Shown here piece by piece: positions 18,056 through 27,661 of a stretch of 64,000 nucleotides of DNA. Origin of the DNA: G020354785 sp964521285. GTDB lineage: Bacteria; Bacteroidota; Bacteroidia; Bacteroidales; UBA10428. Position numbers and translations under genes: made by a program. The stretch is from assembly GCA_964521285.1 (NCBI GenBank), contig CAZFQS010000005.1:1-64000 (forward strand), in the 5' to 3' direction. The notes under the pieces are model-generated. The model searched no databases. It was not told where the DNA came from and saw only the letters and a list, made by a program, of their open reading frames with translations. Position 1 is the stretch's first letter. Every line of letters begins with the position of its first letter.

Positions 18056-18808
18056 ATGATAAGGAGTTACAGAGGTGTTTCGATAAATACCTCAAAAAAT
18101 ACCCATGAAAAGGTCTTTTGTTTGATTGAAAAGGACACAAATTCAAAAATCGTTGATATGCCAAGTGGTTCCGGTGCTTTTGTTCTTAGATTAAAGGATA
18201 ATGGATTTAATAATGTAATTGCGATTGATATTGAAAACATTTTAGAAATTGATCATGATAATTTTATAATTGGAGATATGACAAAGGATATTCCCTTGGA
18301 AGACAATTCCGTTGATGTTTTTATCTGCATAGATGGTATTGAACATATCAGTCCGCAATTTCATTTTGTAAAAGAAGTTAACAGGATTCTAAAGTTTGGT
18401 GGTGAATTTATTGTTTCAACTCCAAATATTAGCTCATTAAGGTCAAGGTGGCGGTGGTTCATGACAGGGCATCACAATAAATGTACCACACCTTTGGATG
18501 AAAATAACCCAAATCCTCTGCACCATATCAGGATGATTTCTTTTCCGGAGATTAGATATTTGCTGCATACAAATGGATTTCGGATTGAGAAAGTTACTGA
18601 AAACAGAATTAAACTAATTAGCTGGTTATACGTTATTTTTATTCCTTTTAGTTTTTTATTTACATCCTTAGTGTATTACAATTCCGGAAGAAAGAAAGGG
18701 ACATTGACAATCAATAAAGAAGTGAAAAAGAAAATGTATTCCAAGGCCGTATTATTCGGAGAAACTCTTATTGTTAAAGCAATAAAGACTACAGCCAGTC
18801 ATTTATAA
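18056..18808 (+). CDS. Class I SAM-dependent methyltransferase
   Basis: 250 residues. SAM-binding motif I is VDMPSGSGAFVLRL (about 34-47), the acidic residue after strand 2 is in AIDIE, motif II/III is VDVFICIDGIEHI, and LKFGGEFIVSTPN closes the Rossmann core. This layout matches UbiE/COQ5-like and sugar- or lipid-modifying methyltransferases. A hydrophobic helix (about 184-205, LYVIFIPFSFLFTSLVYY) suggests membrane association. It opens a run of + strand genes leading to the radical SAM and glycosyltransferase block. Confidence 0.8.
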   Translation: MIRSYRGVSINTSKNTHEKVFCLIEKDTNSKIVDMPSGSGAFVLRLKDNGFNNVIAIDIENILEIDHDNFIIGDMTKDIPLEDNSVDVFICIDGIEHISPQFHFVKEVNRILKFGGEFIVSTPNISSLRSRWRWFMTGHHNKCTTPLDENNPNPLHHIRMISFPEIRYLLHTNGFRIEKVTENRIKLISWLYVIFIPFSFLFTSLVYYNSGRKKGTLTINKEVKKKMYSKAVLFGETLIVKAIKTTASHL

Positions 18809-18825
18809 TTTGTAATTTAAAAACC

Positions 18826-19341
18826 ATGAAAAGCATTTTAGGATTTATTATAATTATAATTCTTGGCTGCTGTTCGGATAATGACAAAGATGATAAGAAT
18901 GATAATACTTCAAATGAATATCGTGATATAACAAAAAACTTATCAATTCAAGAGTTTGAAGCTATTAAGACTTTTATTCTTGAAAATGGAGATCAACAGA
19001 CATATTGTAATATGTATAATAATAACCCCCATTATTCTTTCATAGGTTTTGAGGCATATTTGAATCCGGAAATCGGTCAGGGAAATATTAATTGTGACCC
19101 TGAAATATCAGACTTTAATGAGATTGTAATAAGAGATCAAAATGCTGACCCGCAATATTATCATATACTCATAGTCAGGCAAGGAGATTTAGAAAACAAA
19201 GAAATATTTTTTACTGTTCCTGCAGGAATGAAGGAAGAAAAAGTCTATCTGCTGAAATATTATGAATATGATCTGGATCTGATGGAAAGTAAAATATATG
19301 TATATATAGAGCTGATTAATAATGAAATAAACATATACTGA
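18826..19341 (+). CDS. Hypothetical lipoprotein
   Basis: 171 residues with a lipoprotein leader (FIIIIILGC-C, Cys15/16) followed by an acidic Asp/Asn/Lys-rich linker and a compact beta-rich domain. No family recognised. It lies 18 nt after the methyltransferase and 7 nt before the next gene, so it is probably co-transcribed with both. Confidence 0.6.
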   Translation: MKSILGFIIIIILGCCSDNDKDDKNDNTSNEYRDITKNLSIQEFEAIKTFILENGDQQTYCNMYNNNPHYSFIGFEAYLNPEIGQGNINCDPEISDFNEIVIRDQNADPQYYHILIVRQGDLENKEIFFTVPAGMKEEKVYLLKYYEYDLDLMESKIYVYIELINNEINIY

Positions 19342-19347
19342 TCCCTT

Positions 19348-20442
19348 ATGAAATTGTTTTGTGTATTGTTTTTAGTGAATATTATAACATTGTCAGGTTT
19401 TGGACAGCAATTAACTTTTTTAACGACCCTTCAGGATTCAATTAAAGAGACTTCTGGTTTGATTTACTTAAACCAGAAATTAATTACCCATAATGATTCA
19501 GGAGAACCTGCTTTATATGAAATAGATAGTATCTCTGGTAAAGTTATACGAACAGTTGCTATTAGTAACGCCTCAAATTATGACTGGGAAGATATATGTT
19601 ATGATAGTACATATATTTACATAGGAGAATTCGGTAATGATGGCTCAAGAACGGATCTAAAAATTTATCGGCTTCCTATTTCAAGTTATTTGACAACTGT
19701 TAATGATACTGTAACTATTGACACTATACATTTTTATTATTCAGATCAAACAGATTTTACTCCAGCTCTATTTGCTACAAATTATGATGCTGAGGCCTTA
19801 ATTTCATACGATGACAGTTTATATATTTTTACTAAAAACTGGGGGAATTTTTGGACTAATATTTATGCTTTGCCTAAAACACCTGGAACTTATCAAATAT
19901 CAAAAGTAGACAGTATAAATTCTCAGGGACTTGTGACAGGTGCTACATATAACTCATTATCCAACACTGTCCTTTTAATAGGATACACAGTTGTTTCTCC
20001 GTTTATAATTGAAATAAGTAATTTTACTAAAAATGAATTTTCAGGCGGAACAATTGAAAGATATTTGATACCTCCTCTGCCAGGCCTGTCCTATCAAATG
20101 GAAGGCATAACATCACTTAATCAAAATCAGCATTATATAACAGCAGAAGAAATCAATCCGCTAAAATCAGCACTTTACAGACTTGATACTGATAATTTAT
20201 TGGATATTGAATCCATTGAAGAAATAAAAGGTCTTATATATCCTAACCCAGCCTCTGATATCATCCACATAAACTTTAACGATTTATCAACTGTAGAAAT
20301 TTATAATTTACATGGGGTTTTGCAAAAAACTTCATCTAATGAGCAAATTAACATTTCAGATCTTAGTAAAGGCGTGTATATTATCATCATTAAAAACTTG
20401 ATGGGAAATAAATATCTAATTAAAAAGTTAGTAATTAAATGA
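19348..20442 (+). CDS. T9SS-exported beta-propeller-like protein
   Basis: 364 residues: signal peptide ending GFGQ, a repetitive domain (about 20-285) with SGLIYLNQKLITHNDSG, YDWEDICYD and YDAEALISYDD motifs, then a type A T9SS sorting domain (about 288-364: IYPNPASD, VEIYNLHG, ISDLSKGVYIIII, basic end). The repeat pattern suits a propeller related to phytase-like or integrin-like secreted proteins. It should be cell-surface bound or secreted. Ligand or enzyme activity unknown. Confidence 0.75.
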   Translation: MKLFCVLFLVNIITLSGFGQQLTFLTTLQDSIKETSGLIYLNQKLITHNDSGEPALYEIDSISGKVIRTVAISNASNYDWEDICYDSTYIYIGEFGNDGSRTDLKIYRLPISSYLTTVNDTVTIDTIHFYYSDQTDFTPALFATNYDAEALISYDDSLYIFTKNWGNFWTNIYALPKTPGTYQISKVDSINSQGLVTGATYNSLSNTVLLIGYTVVSPFIIEISNFTKNEFSGGTIERYLIPPLPGLSYQMEGITSLNQNQHYITAEEINPLKSALYRLDTDNLLDIESIEEIKGLIYPNPASDIIHINFNDLSTVEIYNLHGVLQKTSSNEQINISDLSKGVYIIIIKNLMGNKYLIKKLVIK

Positions 20443-20555
20443 TGTATACAAACATAATTTGCTAGATATTTGATTCTAATAAGCATTTGAAATAATATGC
20501 ACATTCCTTATATGTATTGTCATTTTTTTTAGTCGGTATTTAATTTAAATAAAGA

Positions 20556-21728
20556 ATGACATCCAAAATAATAAATAATTACTTACCTGAGATATCTGCA
20601 TTGATACTTGGAAGATCAAAACCAAGCATGGTTACAGTAAATCTTACAAACCGGTGTGACCAGCAATGCATTTATTGTGAAATAGGGAGAAACATTGCCA
20701 CCCCCCGTAATGATACACTGACAATTAATGACTTGACATGGATTATTGATGAAATGGCCGCAAATAAAATTCACAAGATTGCGTTATGTGGAGGGGAACC
20801 TTTTTTGTTTAAAGGTATAATTGACGTTGTTGCTTATGCCGGTAAAATGAATATCCGGTGCTCTATCACAACAAATGGGATGACAGCTCACATGTTGAAT
20901 GAAAGAGAATTAAATGTATTAAAAGAATGTAAAACAGAAGTTAATATTTCTATTGACTCCTTTCAGGAAAGTATCCAGTCGTATACACGTGGCACACCTG
21001 CAGCGCTTCCAAATGCTTTGAAATCGGTACAGAAATTAAGTGAAAAACGCATCCCGGTAAAATTAATATCTGTTATCTCAAAATATAACTATCATGATTT
21101 ATTTAAATCCCTTACCAGGGCCTATGAAAAAGGGGTCAAACAAGTATTATTTCAACCGGTAATTTATTATTCAAACTATCCGGATAGACGTCCTATTGAT
21201 AAGAAGTCCCAGCTGAATGTAAGTGTTGATAAGCTGGATGTATTAATGAATGAATTAAGAAAAATATTACGATTTGAGAGAAGACATAATATTAATACAA
21301 ACGTCTATAGAATTTTTCCATGGATCAAATATTACTTAAGAACAGCTGCCTCTCAAAATGGAGAATGGTTTTTTAATGATGTACTTAATAAATTTTTTTG
21401 CAGGGAAATTCATGCAATAATAGACATTGCTTACGACGGGGGTATTCAGCCCTGTGGTTTAACACTTGCAACCATCTCCATTCATGAAAACAGGCATCTT
21501 GGTTTAATGGCACTATGGTCTCAGGCAACCACAGAAATCAAAAATGATTTACTTAATGGCAGATATCATGAATATTGTAATGGTTGCTGCCATCATTTCA
21601 GTCGGAATATGCTTGCATCAATAATGAAATATCCAATTAAAAATAGAGTTGCTTTAGTAAATATACTCTTACTTTTACTATCACGGATCCTTTCAAGAAT
21701 ATTAAAAAAAATATATAAGAAGCATTAA
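20556..21728 (+). CDS. Radical SAM protein with C-terminal Cys cluster
   Basis: 390 residues. The iron-sulfur motif C34-x3-C38-x2-C41 sits in NLTNRCDQQCIYC, followed by the SAM-binding CGGEPF. C-terminal cysteines (DGGIQPCGL, EYCNGCC) resemble a SPASM/twitch auxiliary cluster domain. Such enzymes modify peptides, sugars or lipids. The terminal segment is hydrophobic (VNILLLLLSRIL). The stop abuts the ATG of the SDR gene, so the two are translated from one transcript. Confidence 0.85.
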   Translation: MTSKIINNYLPEISALILGRSKPSMVTVNLTNRCDQQCIYCEIGRNIATPRNDTLTINDLTWIIDEMAANKIHKIALCGGEPFLFKGIIDVVAYAGKMNIRCSITTNGMTAHMLNERELNVLKECKTEVNISIDSFQESIQSYTRGTPAALPNALKSVQKLSEKRIPVKLISVISKYNYHDLFKSLTRAYEKGVKQVLFQPVIYYSNYPDRRPIDKKSQLNVSVDKLDVLMNELRKILRFERRHNINTNVYRIFPWIKYYLRTAASQNGEWFFNDVLNKFFCREIHAIIDIAYDGGIQPCGLTLATISIHENRHLGLMALWSQATTEIKNDLLNGRYHEYCNGCCHHFSRNMLASIMKYPIKNRVALVNILLLLLSRILSRILKKIYKKH

Positions 21729-22535
21729 ATGAAAATAGTATTAGTCACAGGAGGAAACAGAGGTATCGGGTTGGAAATTTGCAGGCAACTGGATGAACTG
21801 GGGCATACAGTAGTACTGGGATCAAGAGATTTAGAAAAAGGGAAAGAAGCAGCCAGGTCATTTAGTGAAAATGTTATTGTTAAACAACTTGACGTTACGG
21901 ATGAAGAGAGCATCCGGAACCTTTTCGAATTTATAAAAACTGACTTTGGAAAACTGGACGTCTTAATCAACAATGCAGGATTAGGAGCTAAACATGAAAG
22001 TAGTATAAATACTGTTTTAACCAATGCAAAAAATATTATGGGAAAGAATATTTATGGAGTGCGGCAAATAGGCAAGATTGTTATGCCGGTATTGCGGAAG
22101 GCAGGAATAGTCCCCGGAGGTAAAGGCGCGAGAAATATTTCACTGGCAAATGTAAAGCACATAATGGAAACAAATTTTTATGGGACCTGGCGTATGATCC
22201 AGATTTTTATTGCGTTATTATTAAAAAGTGAAGACGGCCGGATTATTAATATGAGTAGCGGAGTGGGCGAATTAAAAAATTTATCAGGGACTTATCCAGG
22301 TTACAGTTTATCAAAGTCCTCACTAAATGCATTAACAATTATGTTTTCAAATGAATTAAGGGGAAAAGGAATAAGCGTAAATGCCATGGATCCGGGCTGG
22401 GTGAGAACTGATATGGGAGGGCCTAATGCACCTCGAAATGTAAGCCAGGGAGCAGATACAGCAGTTTGGCTCGCAACAGAAAAGAAAATTCCTACAGGAA
22501 AATTTTTCAGGGACAGGAAAGAAATTGACTGGTAA
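21729..22535 (+). CDS. Short-chain dehydrogenase with mid-domain insertion
   Basis: 268-residue NAD(P)-dependent oxidoreductase. TGGNRGIG at 7-14, NNAG, then catalytic S176/S177, Y192 and K196 (YSLSK). About 50 extra residues (roughly 97-145, basic and glycine-rich, GGKGARN) lie between NNAG and the ETNFYG helix. The position matches the insertion seen in monomeric carbonyl reductases, but it is longer. It starts directly after the radical SAM stop codon and probably acts in the same pathway, reducing or oxidising a carbonyl/hydroxyl. Confidence 0.85.
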   Translation: MKIVLVTGGNRGIGLEICRQLDELGHTVVLGSRDLEKGKEAARSFSENVIVKQLDVTDEESIRNLFEFIKTDFGKLDVLINNAGLGAKHESSINTVLTNAKNIMGKNIYGVRQIGKIVMPVLRKAGIVPGGKGARNISLANVKHIMETNFYGTWRMIQIFIALLLKSEDGRIINMSSGVGELKNLSGTYPGYSLSKSSLNALTIMFSNELRGKGISVNAMDPGWVRTDMGGPNAPRNVSQGADTAVWLATEKKIPTGKFFRDRKEIDW

Positions 22536-22617
22536 CAAATTAACTGAATCCGGCAGGTTATAAGAATCTGACATATGTGTATTAAACAGACCTAAATCTG
22601 AATAATCATAACTTTTA

Positions 22618-24021
22618 ATGATGAAAATAGGCCTGATATTCCCCAATAAAGACAGAAGATATAAGACAATACATTTAGGTCTTGCTTCTCTGGCAGCTTA
22701 TGCCAGAGAGCAGCATAAAGATTTAAGTTTTCAACTGCTCGATACCAGGGTATCTACTTCAAAAGAAACAAAAAAGTTTTTTGATGCATCTTTTGATTTA
22801 ATAGGAATCACGGTATTTTCTCCAGTATATTATGAAGTTATCGATATTTTTAATAGAATAAGACAAACAAACGGTAAGGTTCCTGTTTGTTTGGGCGGAC
22901 CATATGTGACAACTATAAAGGAGGATATCTTCATAAAAACACCAGGCGATTTTGCTGTATATGGAGAAGGGGAAGTTACTTTCTCTGAGTTGATATCTCA
23001 CCTTAAGGGTGAACGAAAGCTTATGGATATTAATGGATTGATGTATATAGATGATAAAGGGAACATAGTTACTAATCCGGCACGCGAGAAAATAAAAGAC
23101 CTGAATAAGCTTCCTCTTCCGGCATATGATATATTTCCAATGAACAGGTATCCTTTGCACAGGATGGTAACAAGCAGAGGTTGTCCCTATGCTTGTACCT
23201 GGTGTAATTCAAGCTCTATTTGGGATCAAAGTTATAGAGCAACAGATCCGGAAAAAATAATTACTGAGGTTGAATTCTTATTAAATACTTATGGGAAAAA
23301 GATATTTGTGTTTGGAGATAATACTTTTAACCTGGATTTAAACAGAGTGGAAGCATTCTGTGATTTGCTTTTACAAAAAAAAATAAAAATTCTGTGGTCT
23401 GCGTCACTTCGGGCAGATATCATGACCCGGGAAATTGCACATAAAATGAAAAAGGCCGGGTGTTATAACGTCGCAGTAGGAATTGAATCTGCGAATAATG
23501 ACATTTTATCAAAAATAGGAAAGGCGACTAGTATTGAAAAAATGACGGCAGGTATCAAGATGCTGAAAGCAGCAGGTATAGAGATAATGTCTCAATATGT
23601 AATTGGTAATCCTTATGAGTCTCTGGAAACTGTTAAAGAGTCTATAGAATATGCCAGGCAGTCGGACTGTGATTATACAAACTTTTACACTGTATTACCA
23701 TTTAAAGGAACTCCTCAGTGGAATTATATATTACAGCATGGCACATTTTTCAGTAAAGAGATTCATGATTATCATACTATAAAACCAAGGATAGTCTTTG
23801 AGACTCCTGAGTTCACTTATAAAGACAGATTATTAGCCATAAAACTTGTAAAGAAGGAAGGTTTTTATAGTAATCATGATAAGAAAAACTGGTGGTTTGA
23901 CTTTGCAAAGGAAACATCAAGAAAAATTCAAAGCCTGCTGCCAGTAACTATGGGAGAAAGGCTATACCTGATGTTGAAGTCAGTTTACCGGGTAAAGATA
24001 GTGAAGAAATATAATTGGTAA
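22618..24021 (+). CDS. B12-binding-type radical SAM protein
   Basis: 467 residues with an N-terminal cobalamin-binding-like Rossmann domain (about 1-130: HLGLASLAAYARE, DLIGITVFSP, VCLGGPYVTT) and a radical SAM domain with C189-x3-C193-x2-C196 (GCPYACTWC). This architecture is used for methylations at unreactive carbons, ring rearrangements and related chemistry. An ATG at 22621 is an equally possible start. The canonical DxHxxG is not clearly present in the first domain, so B12 binding itself is uncertain. Part of the 20.5-26.4 kb block. Confidence 0.85.
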   Translation: MMKIGLIFPNKDRRYKTIHLGLASLAAYAREQHKDLSFQLLDTRVSTSKETKKFFDASFDLIGITVFSPVYYEVIDIFNRIRQTNGKVPVCLGGPYVTTIKEDIFIKTPGDFAVYGEGEVTFSELISHLKGERKLMDINGLMYIDDKGNIVTNPAREKIKDLNKLPLPAYDIFPMNRYPLHRMVTSRGCPYACTWCNSSSIWDQSYRATDPEKIITEVEFLLNTYGKKIFVFGDNTFNLDLNRVEAFCDLLLQKKIKILWSASLRADIMTREIAHKMKKAGCYNVAVGIESANNDILSKIGKATSIEKMTAGIKMLKAAGIEIMSQYVIGNPYESLETVKESIEYARQSDCDYTNFYTVLPFKGTPQWNYILQHGTFFSKEIHDYHTIKPRIVFETPEFTYKDRLLAIKLVKKEGFYSNHDKKNWWFDFAKETSRKIQSLLPVTMGERLYLMLKSVYRVKIVKKYNW

Positions 24022-24095
24022 ATAATAGTAAATATGACAATATGGAAATATGTCATTTTATTCAGATAATGTATAACTAGCAGCGTTATTGTAAT

Positions 24096-25196
24096 ATGAG
24101 TTTGATATATTTAATAACAGCATCGATAATTCTGTTGTACCTGATTTATCCTCTGTGGTTAACACTATATTCTTCAAATCAATCTGAGAGTGAAATTGAA
24201 ACAGCAGAAATAAACAGTGTTTCTTTAATTCTGTTGTCTTACAATGGACAACAATATTTAAATGAAAAAATCAATTTCTTATTGAAAGAACTTTCCTGTT
24301 TTCAGCATTATGAACTAATCATTATAGATGATAATAGTACCGATGGAAGTAAGGAGATATTAGATAATTTCAGGAATACAAAAAACATAAGAATCATATT
24401 GAAAAACGAGCATAAAGGCATTCCTCATTCTATGAATATAGGCGTAGATAATGCAAAATATGAGAATATAATCTTTTGTGATCAACGGCAGAACTTATTT
24501 GATAACATCATATTTCGTATTGTTGAACCTCTGAAATTCAAGAATATGGGCGCGGTTTCAGCATGCATATCTCACCTTGATAAAGAAAGAAGCTATTCTG
24601 TAATCAGAAGGTATGAGAATTTCCTTAAAATAAAAGAAAGCAAAACTGGTAATTTAATAGGCGTATATGGGCCATTTTATGCGTTAAAGAAAGATTGTTT
24701 TTCTGTTATTCCGGATCATATAATTTTGGATGACCTTTATTTGAGTCTGAAAATCATTAAATCAAAACAAATCAAAATTTTAGAGGATTGTCAGATTTTT
24801 GATGAAGATCCTTCGATATTATTCAACTATAAGAGAATCAAAAGGTATTTATACGGGTTACTTCAAATTATTAATGACAAAGCATTAGTTGGCCAGTTAA
24901 ATAATAAACAATTAATCATGCTTTTTTGGCATAAATATCTCAGGTTATTCATACCCTTCCTTTTGTTCTTATGTTTTATATGCACAGGTATTTTATGCTC
25001 AAAGAATACTGACTATTTAATTCTATTCTGTATCCTTAGTGTTTTAGGTATAGTATCTGTTTTTTCCGGTCTTTCTAAAATCAGGTTCAGTCTAAAAAGC
25101 TTTATCCGGATAATTATTTTATATATCGTAGCCCTGGCAGATATATTTTTTAAAGACATTTGCTTTAAAAGGATCATACATATGAGTTGGAAATAA
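24096..25196 (+). CDS. Family 2 glycosyltransferase, membrane-bound
   Basis: 366 residues. An N-terminal membrane helix (1-20), a GT-A domain with LILLSYNG and IIIDDNSTDGS (nucleotide/metal-binding acids), FCDQRQ in place of the usual DxD-type motif, and two or three C-terminal membrane helices. It likely transfers a sugar on the cytoplasmic face to a lipid or polysaccharide acceptor. It is one gene upstream of a sugar aminotransferase. Confidence 0.8.
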   Translation: MSLIYLITASIILLYLIYPLWLTLYSSNQSESEIETAEINSVSLILLSYNGQQYLNEKINFLLKELSCFQHYELIIIDDNSTDGSKEILDNFRNTKNIRIILKNEHKGIPHSMNIGVDNAKYENIIFCDQRQNLFDNIIFRIVEPLKFKNMGAVSACISHLDKERSYSVIRRYENFLKIKESKTGNLIGVYGPFYALKKDCFSVIPDHIILDDLYLSLKIIKSKQIKILEDCQIFDEDPSILFNYKRIKRYLYGLLQIINDKALVGQLNNKQLIMLFWHKYLRLFIPFLLFLCFICTGILCSKNTDYLILFCILSVLGIVSVFSGLSKIRFSLKSFIRIIILYIVALADIFFKDICFKRIIHMSWK

Positions 25197-25226
25197 TGAT
25201 TCATCAAATCAAATAACAATAAATCA

Positions 25227-26363
25227 ATGAACCAAGCAGAAATAGATAATCAGCTGTTACTAATAAAACCTTTAATGCCACCGTTGCAGGATTTTCTTCC
25301 ATATCTGGAAAAAATATGGGAATCGGGCATTCTGACAAATAGCGGTCCTGTTCATTCTGAATTTGAGAAAGCATTATGTAAGTATTTAAATGTAGATCAT
25401 ATCTGTTTATTTTCAAGTGGTACACTTGCATTAACTATTGCTCTGAAGTCACTTGAGTTAAAAGGGGAAATAATTACCACACCCTTTACTTCAGTAGCTA
25501 CAGCTCAGGCAATCTATTGGAATAATTTGAAACCTGTTTTTGTTGATATAGATGAATCTGATTTTAATATTGATATTTCTGAAATTGAACGGGCAATTAC
25601 TCCAGATACCAGTGCTATTCTTCCTGTACACGTATTTGGAAATCCTTGTAAAGTCAAAGAGATAAATAAATTAGCTCATAAATATAATTTGAAGGTTGTC
25701 TACGATGATGCTCATTGTTTTGGGGTACAATTAAACGGGGAATCAATTTGTAATTTTGGAGACATGTCCGTATTGAGTTTTCACGCCACAAAGGTTTTTA
25801 ACAGCATTGAGGGAGGAGCAATTATTTATCACGATGTAATTACGAGAGATTACCTTAATGCTCTTAAAAATACCGGGCTGGGTTCCGAATATAAACTGGC
25901 AGGTTACGGACTTAATGCAAAAATGAACGAAATTCAATCAGCATTTGGTTTGGCACAACTGAAATATGTTGATAAAGCGATAGAGAACCGGAAGGCTGCA
26001 GCTTTAAAATACCGGGAATTATTGAAGAATATTAATGGGTTAGAAATGATAAAAGAGAAAGAATGTGTAAAGTACAACTATTCTTATTTTCCAGTTATTA
26101 TTAATCCATATGAATTTGGTGCTTCCCGTGATGATATTGTTGCTTATCTGGCACATAATAATATTTTTTCAAAAAAATATTTTCACCCTTTAGTTATTGA
26201 TTTTCATGAATTTAGTATATATAAAACCAATAAATTACCTGTTGCTGAAAGAATAGCCGATAATATCATTTGTTTGCCTCTTTTTCATGATATTAAATCA
26301 GATGAAATATCTTATGTTGTGGATTTATTATATCAAATAAATAAATTAGGAAAAAATATTTAA
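25227..26363 (+). CDS. DegT/DnrJ/EryC1/StrS family aminotransferase
   Basis: A 378-residue PLP-dependent sugar aminotransferase. K189 in SFHATKVFNSIEGG is the Schiff-base lysine. FSSGTLALTIAL near the N-terminus and YDDAHCFG are cofactor-binding elements. Enzymes of this family transaminate NDP-keto-sugars to amino-sugars for surface glycans or secondary metabolites. The substrate is not predictable. It follows the glycosyltransferase by 30 nt. Confidence 0.9.
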   Translation: MNQAEIDNQLLLIKPLMPPLQDFLPYLEKIWESGILTNSGPVHSEFEKALCKYLNVDHICLFSSGTLALTIALKSLELKGEIITTPFTSVATAQAIYWNNLKPVFVDIDESDFNIDISEIERAITPDTSAILPVHVFGNPCKVKEINKLAHKYNLKVVYDDAHCFGVQLNGESICNFGDMSVLSFHATKVFNSIEGGAIIYHDVITRDYLNALKNTGLGSEYKLAGYGLNAKMNEIQSAFGLAQLKYVDKAIENRKAAALKYRELLKNINGLEMIKEKECVKYNYSYFPVIINPYEFGASRDDIVAYLAHNNIFSKKYFHPLVIDFHEFSIYKTNKLPVAERIADNIICLPLFHDIKSDEISYVVDLLYQINKLGKNI

Positions 26364-26405
26364 AAGTGAAACATGTTTGTATAACATTAGTAGTCAAAAT
26401 GTTTT

Positions 26406-27041
26406 TTGGTTGTCAAATATTATAAAGTCTGTTTTAGGAGATTAAACAATCAGGAATGTGAATATTTTGAGCTCGATCTACCTGAAGTAATAGAAATTAA
26501 GAAAGAGATACTGAAAGATAAGCTTAATTATGAATTATTGGGTTGTTCGGTTATGGATAGTTCATGGATTGATAATACGTTGACAATTTCATCAATAAAA
26601 TTAAAAAAGGACTCTGTATTGGTAATCAAAATTATAGATTCGGTAGCATGCAGTGGTTATGATGATCCATTTACTACTCACGATTTCCTCCTGACATCTT
26701 TTCCAAAAAATTCAGGCTTTGAGCATGATTCAATCTATAATAAAGATATTGCAACGGTGTTTATCGGAATTATCAGAGCGATTAAAGAACAGAATAAAAA
26801 AACGATAAAGATATTTCCAAATCCATCACAAGGACATATAAGTATTGAGACTCCAAATCCGGATAATAATTTCATAATTAATATTTTTGATATAAAGGGT
26901 GAATTAATATTATCAATGAATACAAGTAGCATTACCGAATTAACAAATATTGATTTATCTGATTTGTCAAATGGGTTATATATTATGGAATTAAAGAATA
27001 GAAATTCAACTCTTTGGAATAAATTTCTTATTTTGAAATAA
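26406..27041 (+). CDS. T9SS sorting-domain protein, N-terminus uncertain
   Basis: 211 residues from a TTG start. The C-terminal ~75 residues form a type A sorting domain (IFPNPSQGHISIE, INIFDIKGELIL, DLSDLSNGLYIMEL). The first 130 residues are of unknown family. It has no leader in this frame, although a signal-peptide-like frame (KHVCITLVVKMFFGC) starts at GTG 26366 in the -1 relation and runs into a stop just where this frame begins. A frameshift in the leader region is likely, making export doubtful. Confidence 0.55.
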   Translation: MVVKYYKVCFRRLNNQECEYFELDLPEVIEIKKEILKDKLNYELLGCSVMDSSWIDNTLTISSIKLKKDSVLVIKIIDSVACSGYDDPFTTHDFLLTSFPKNSGFEHDSIYNKDIATVFIGIIRAIKEQNKKTIKIFPNPSQGHISIETPNPDNNFIINIFDIKGELILSMNTSSITELTNIDLSDLSNGLYIMELKNRNSTLWNKFLILK

Positions 27042-27063
27042 TTAAATATTAACATATAATGAA

Positions 27064-27627
27064 ATGAAAAGAAAAGAATTTTTAAACAAATGCAGTACTT
27101 GTGGCGCATTATCGCTTATCGGACTATTTAATTTAGATAAAGCCAATGCACAGGAAAACAGCCTAAAAAAAGACGACACAGATGTTGAACCGATGAATAA
27201 AAATCAGGTTAGGCAATTATTGAAGTTTATTGACTCATCTATTAACGAATCTGATAAAGAGAAAATTTTTTATAAACTGGGAATTGAGTGTCTTTATTCC
27301 AGAAACTACGATAAGTGGGTAGTTAGTTTTAGGGATAATCAGGAAGAGTTTTTTAACAGGGTAAAAAGAGGAGAATCAAAATATTGGGAAAAATTAGAAT
27401 ACGATAAAGATAAGTCAGTAATTACCCTTGTAGGAAGAAAATTTCAGACCTGTGTTTGTGAATACGGGCAGTGTGAAGAACCTCCAAAGTCATTGTGCAA
27501 TTATTGCTGTAAAAGGTTTCAGGAAGAGATGTTTGGATTATTACTGGAAAAGAAAGTTAATGTCAGTATTGATGAATCAATTATACTTGGTGGAGAGAGA
27601 TGTTCGACAACAATATTTGTCGGTTAA
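27064..27627 (+). CDS. Secreted cysteine-rich hypothetical protein
   Basis: 187 residues. A leader with an R-K-E-F-L-N-K start and the signal cleavage-like ANAQ (27-30). Mature part is helical with a C-terminal cysteine cluster (FQTCVCEYG, LCNYCCKRF, GGERCSTTI). The order CNYCC ... GGERC is reminiscent of small-molecule or metal-binding domains, but I cannot name the family. It follows the sorting-domain gene by 22 nt. Confidence 0.55.
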   Translation: MKRKEFLNKCSTCGALSLIGLFNLDKANAQENSLKKDDTDVEPMNKNQVRQLLKFIDSSINESDKEKIFYKLGIECLYSRNYDKWVVSFRDNQEEFFNRVKRGESKYWEKLEYDKDKSVITLVGRKFQTCVCEYGQCEEPPKSLCNYCCKRFQEEMFGLLLEKKVNVSIDESIILGGERCSTTIFVG

Positions 27628-27645
27628 TTTACTTTTGTACTTTTA
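27617..27645 (+). promoter_or_regulatory. Candidate Bacteroidota promoter
   Basis: TTG at 27617-27619 and TACTTTTA at 27638-27645 separated by 18 nt, close to the Bacteroidota consensus TTTG-N19-TAnnTTTG (last base differs). It overlaps the end of the preceding gene and would serve the gene at 27662. Confidence 0.4.
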
Positions 27646-27661
27646 AAGAAATTTATTCACT

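Noticed and set aside
24480..24500. DQRQ in the GT2 protein as a lost active site
   Set aside because: Some GT2 subgroups tolerate variation around the DxD position, so inactivity cannot be claimed.
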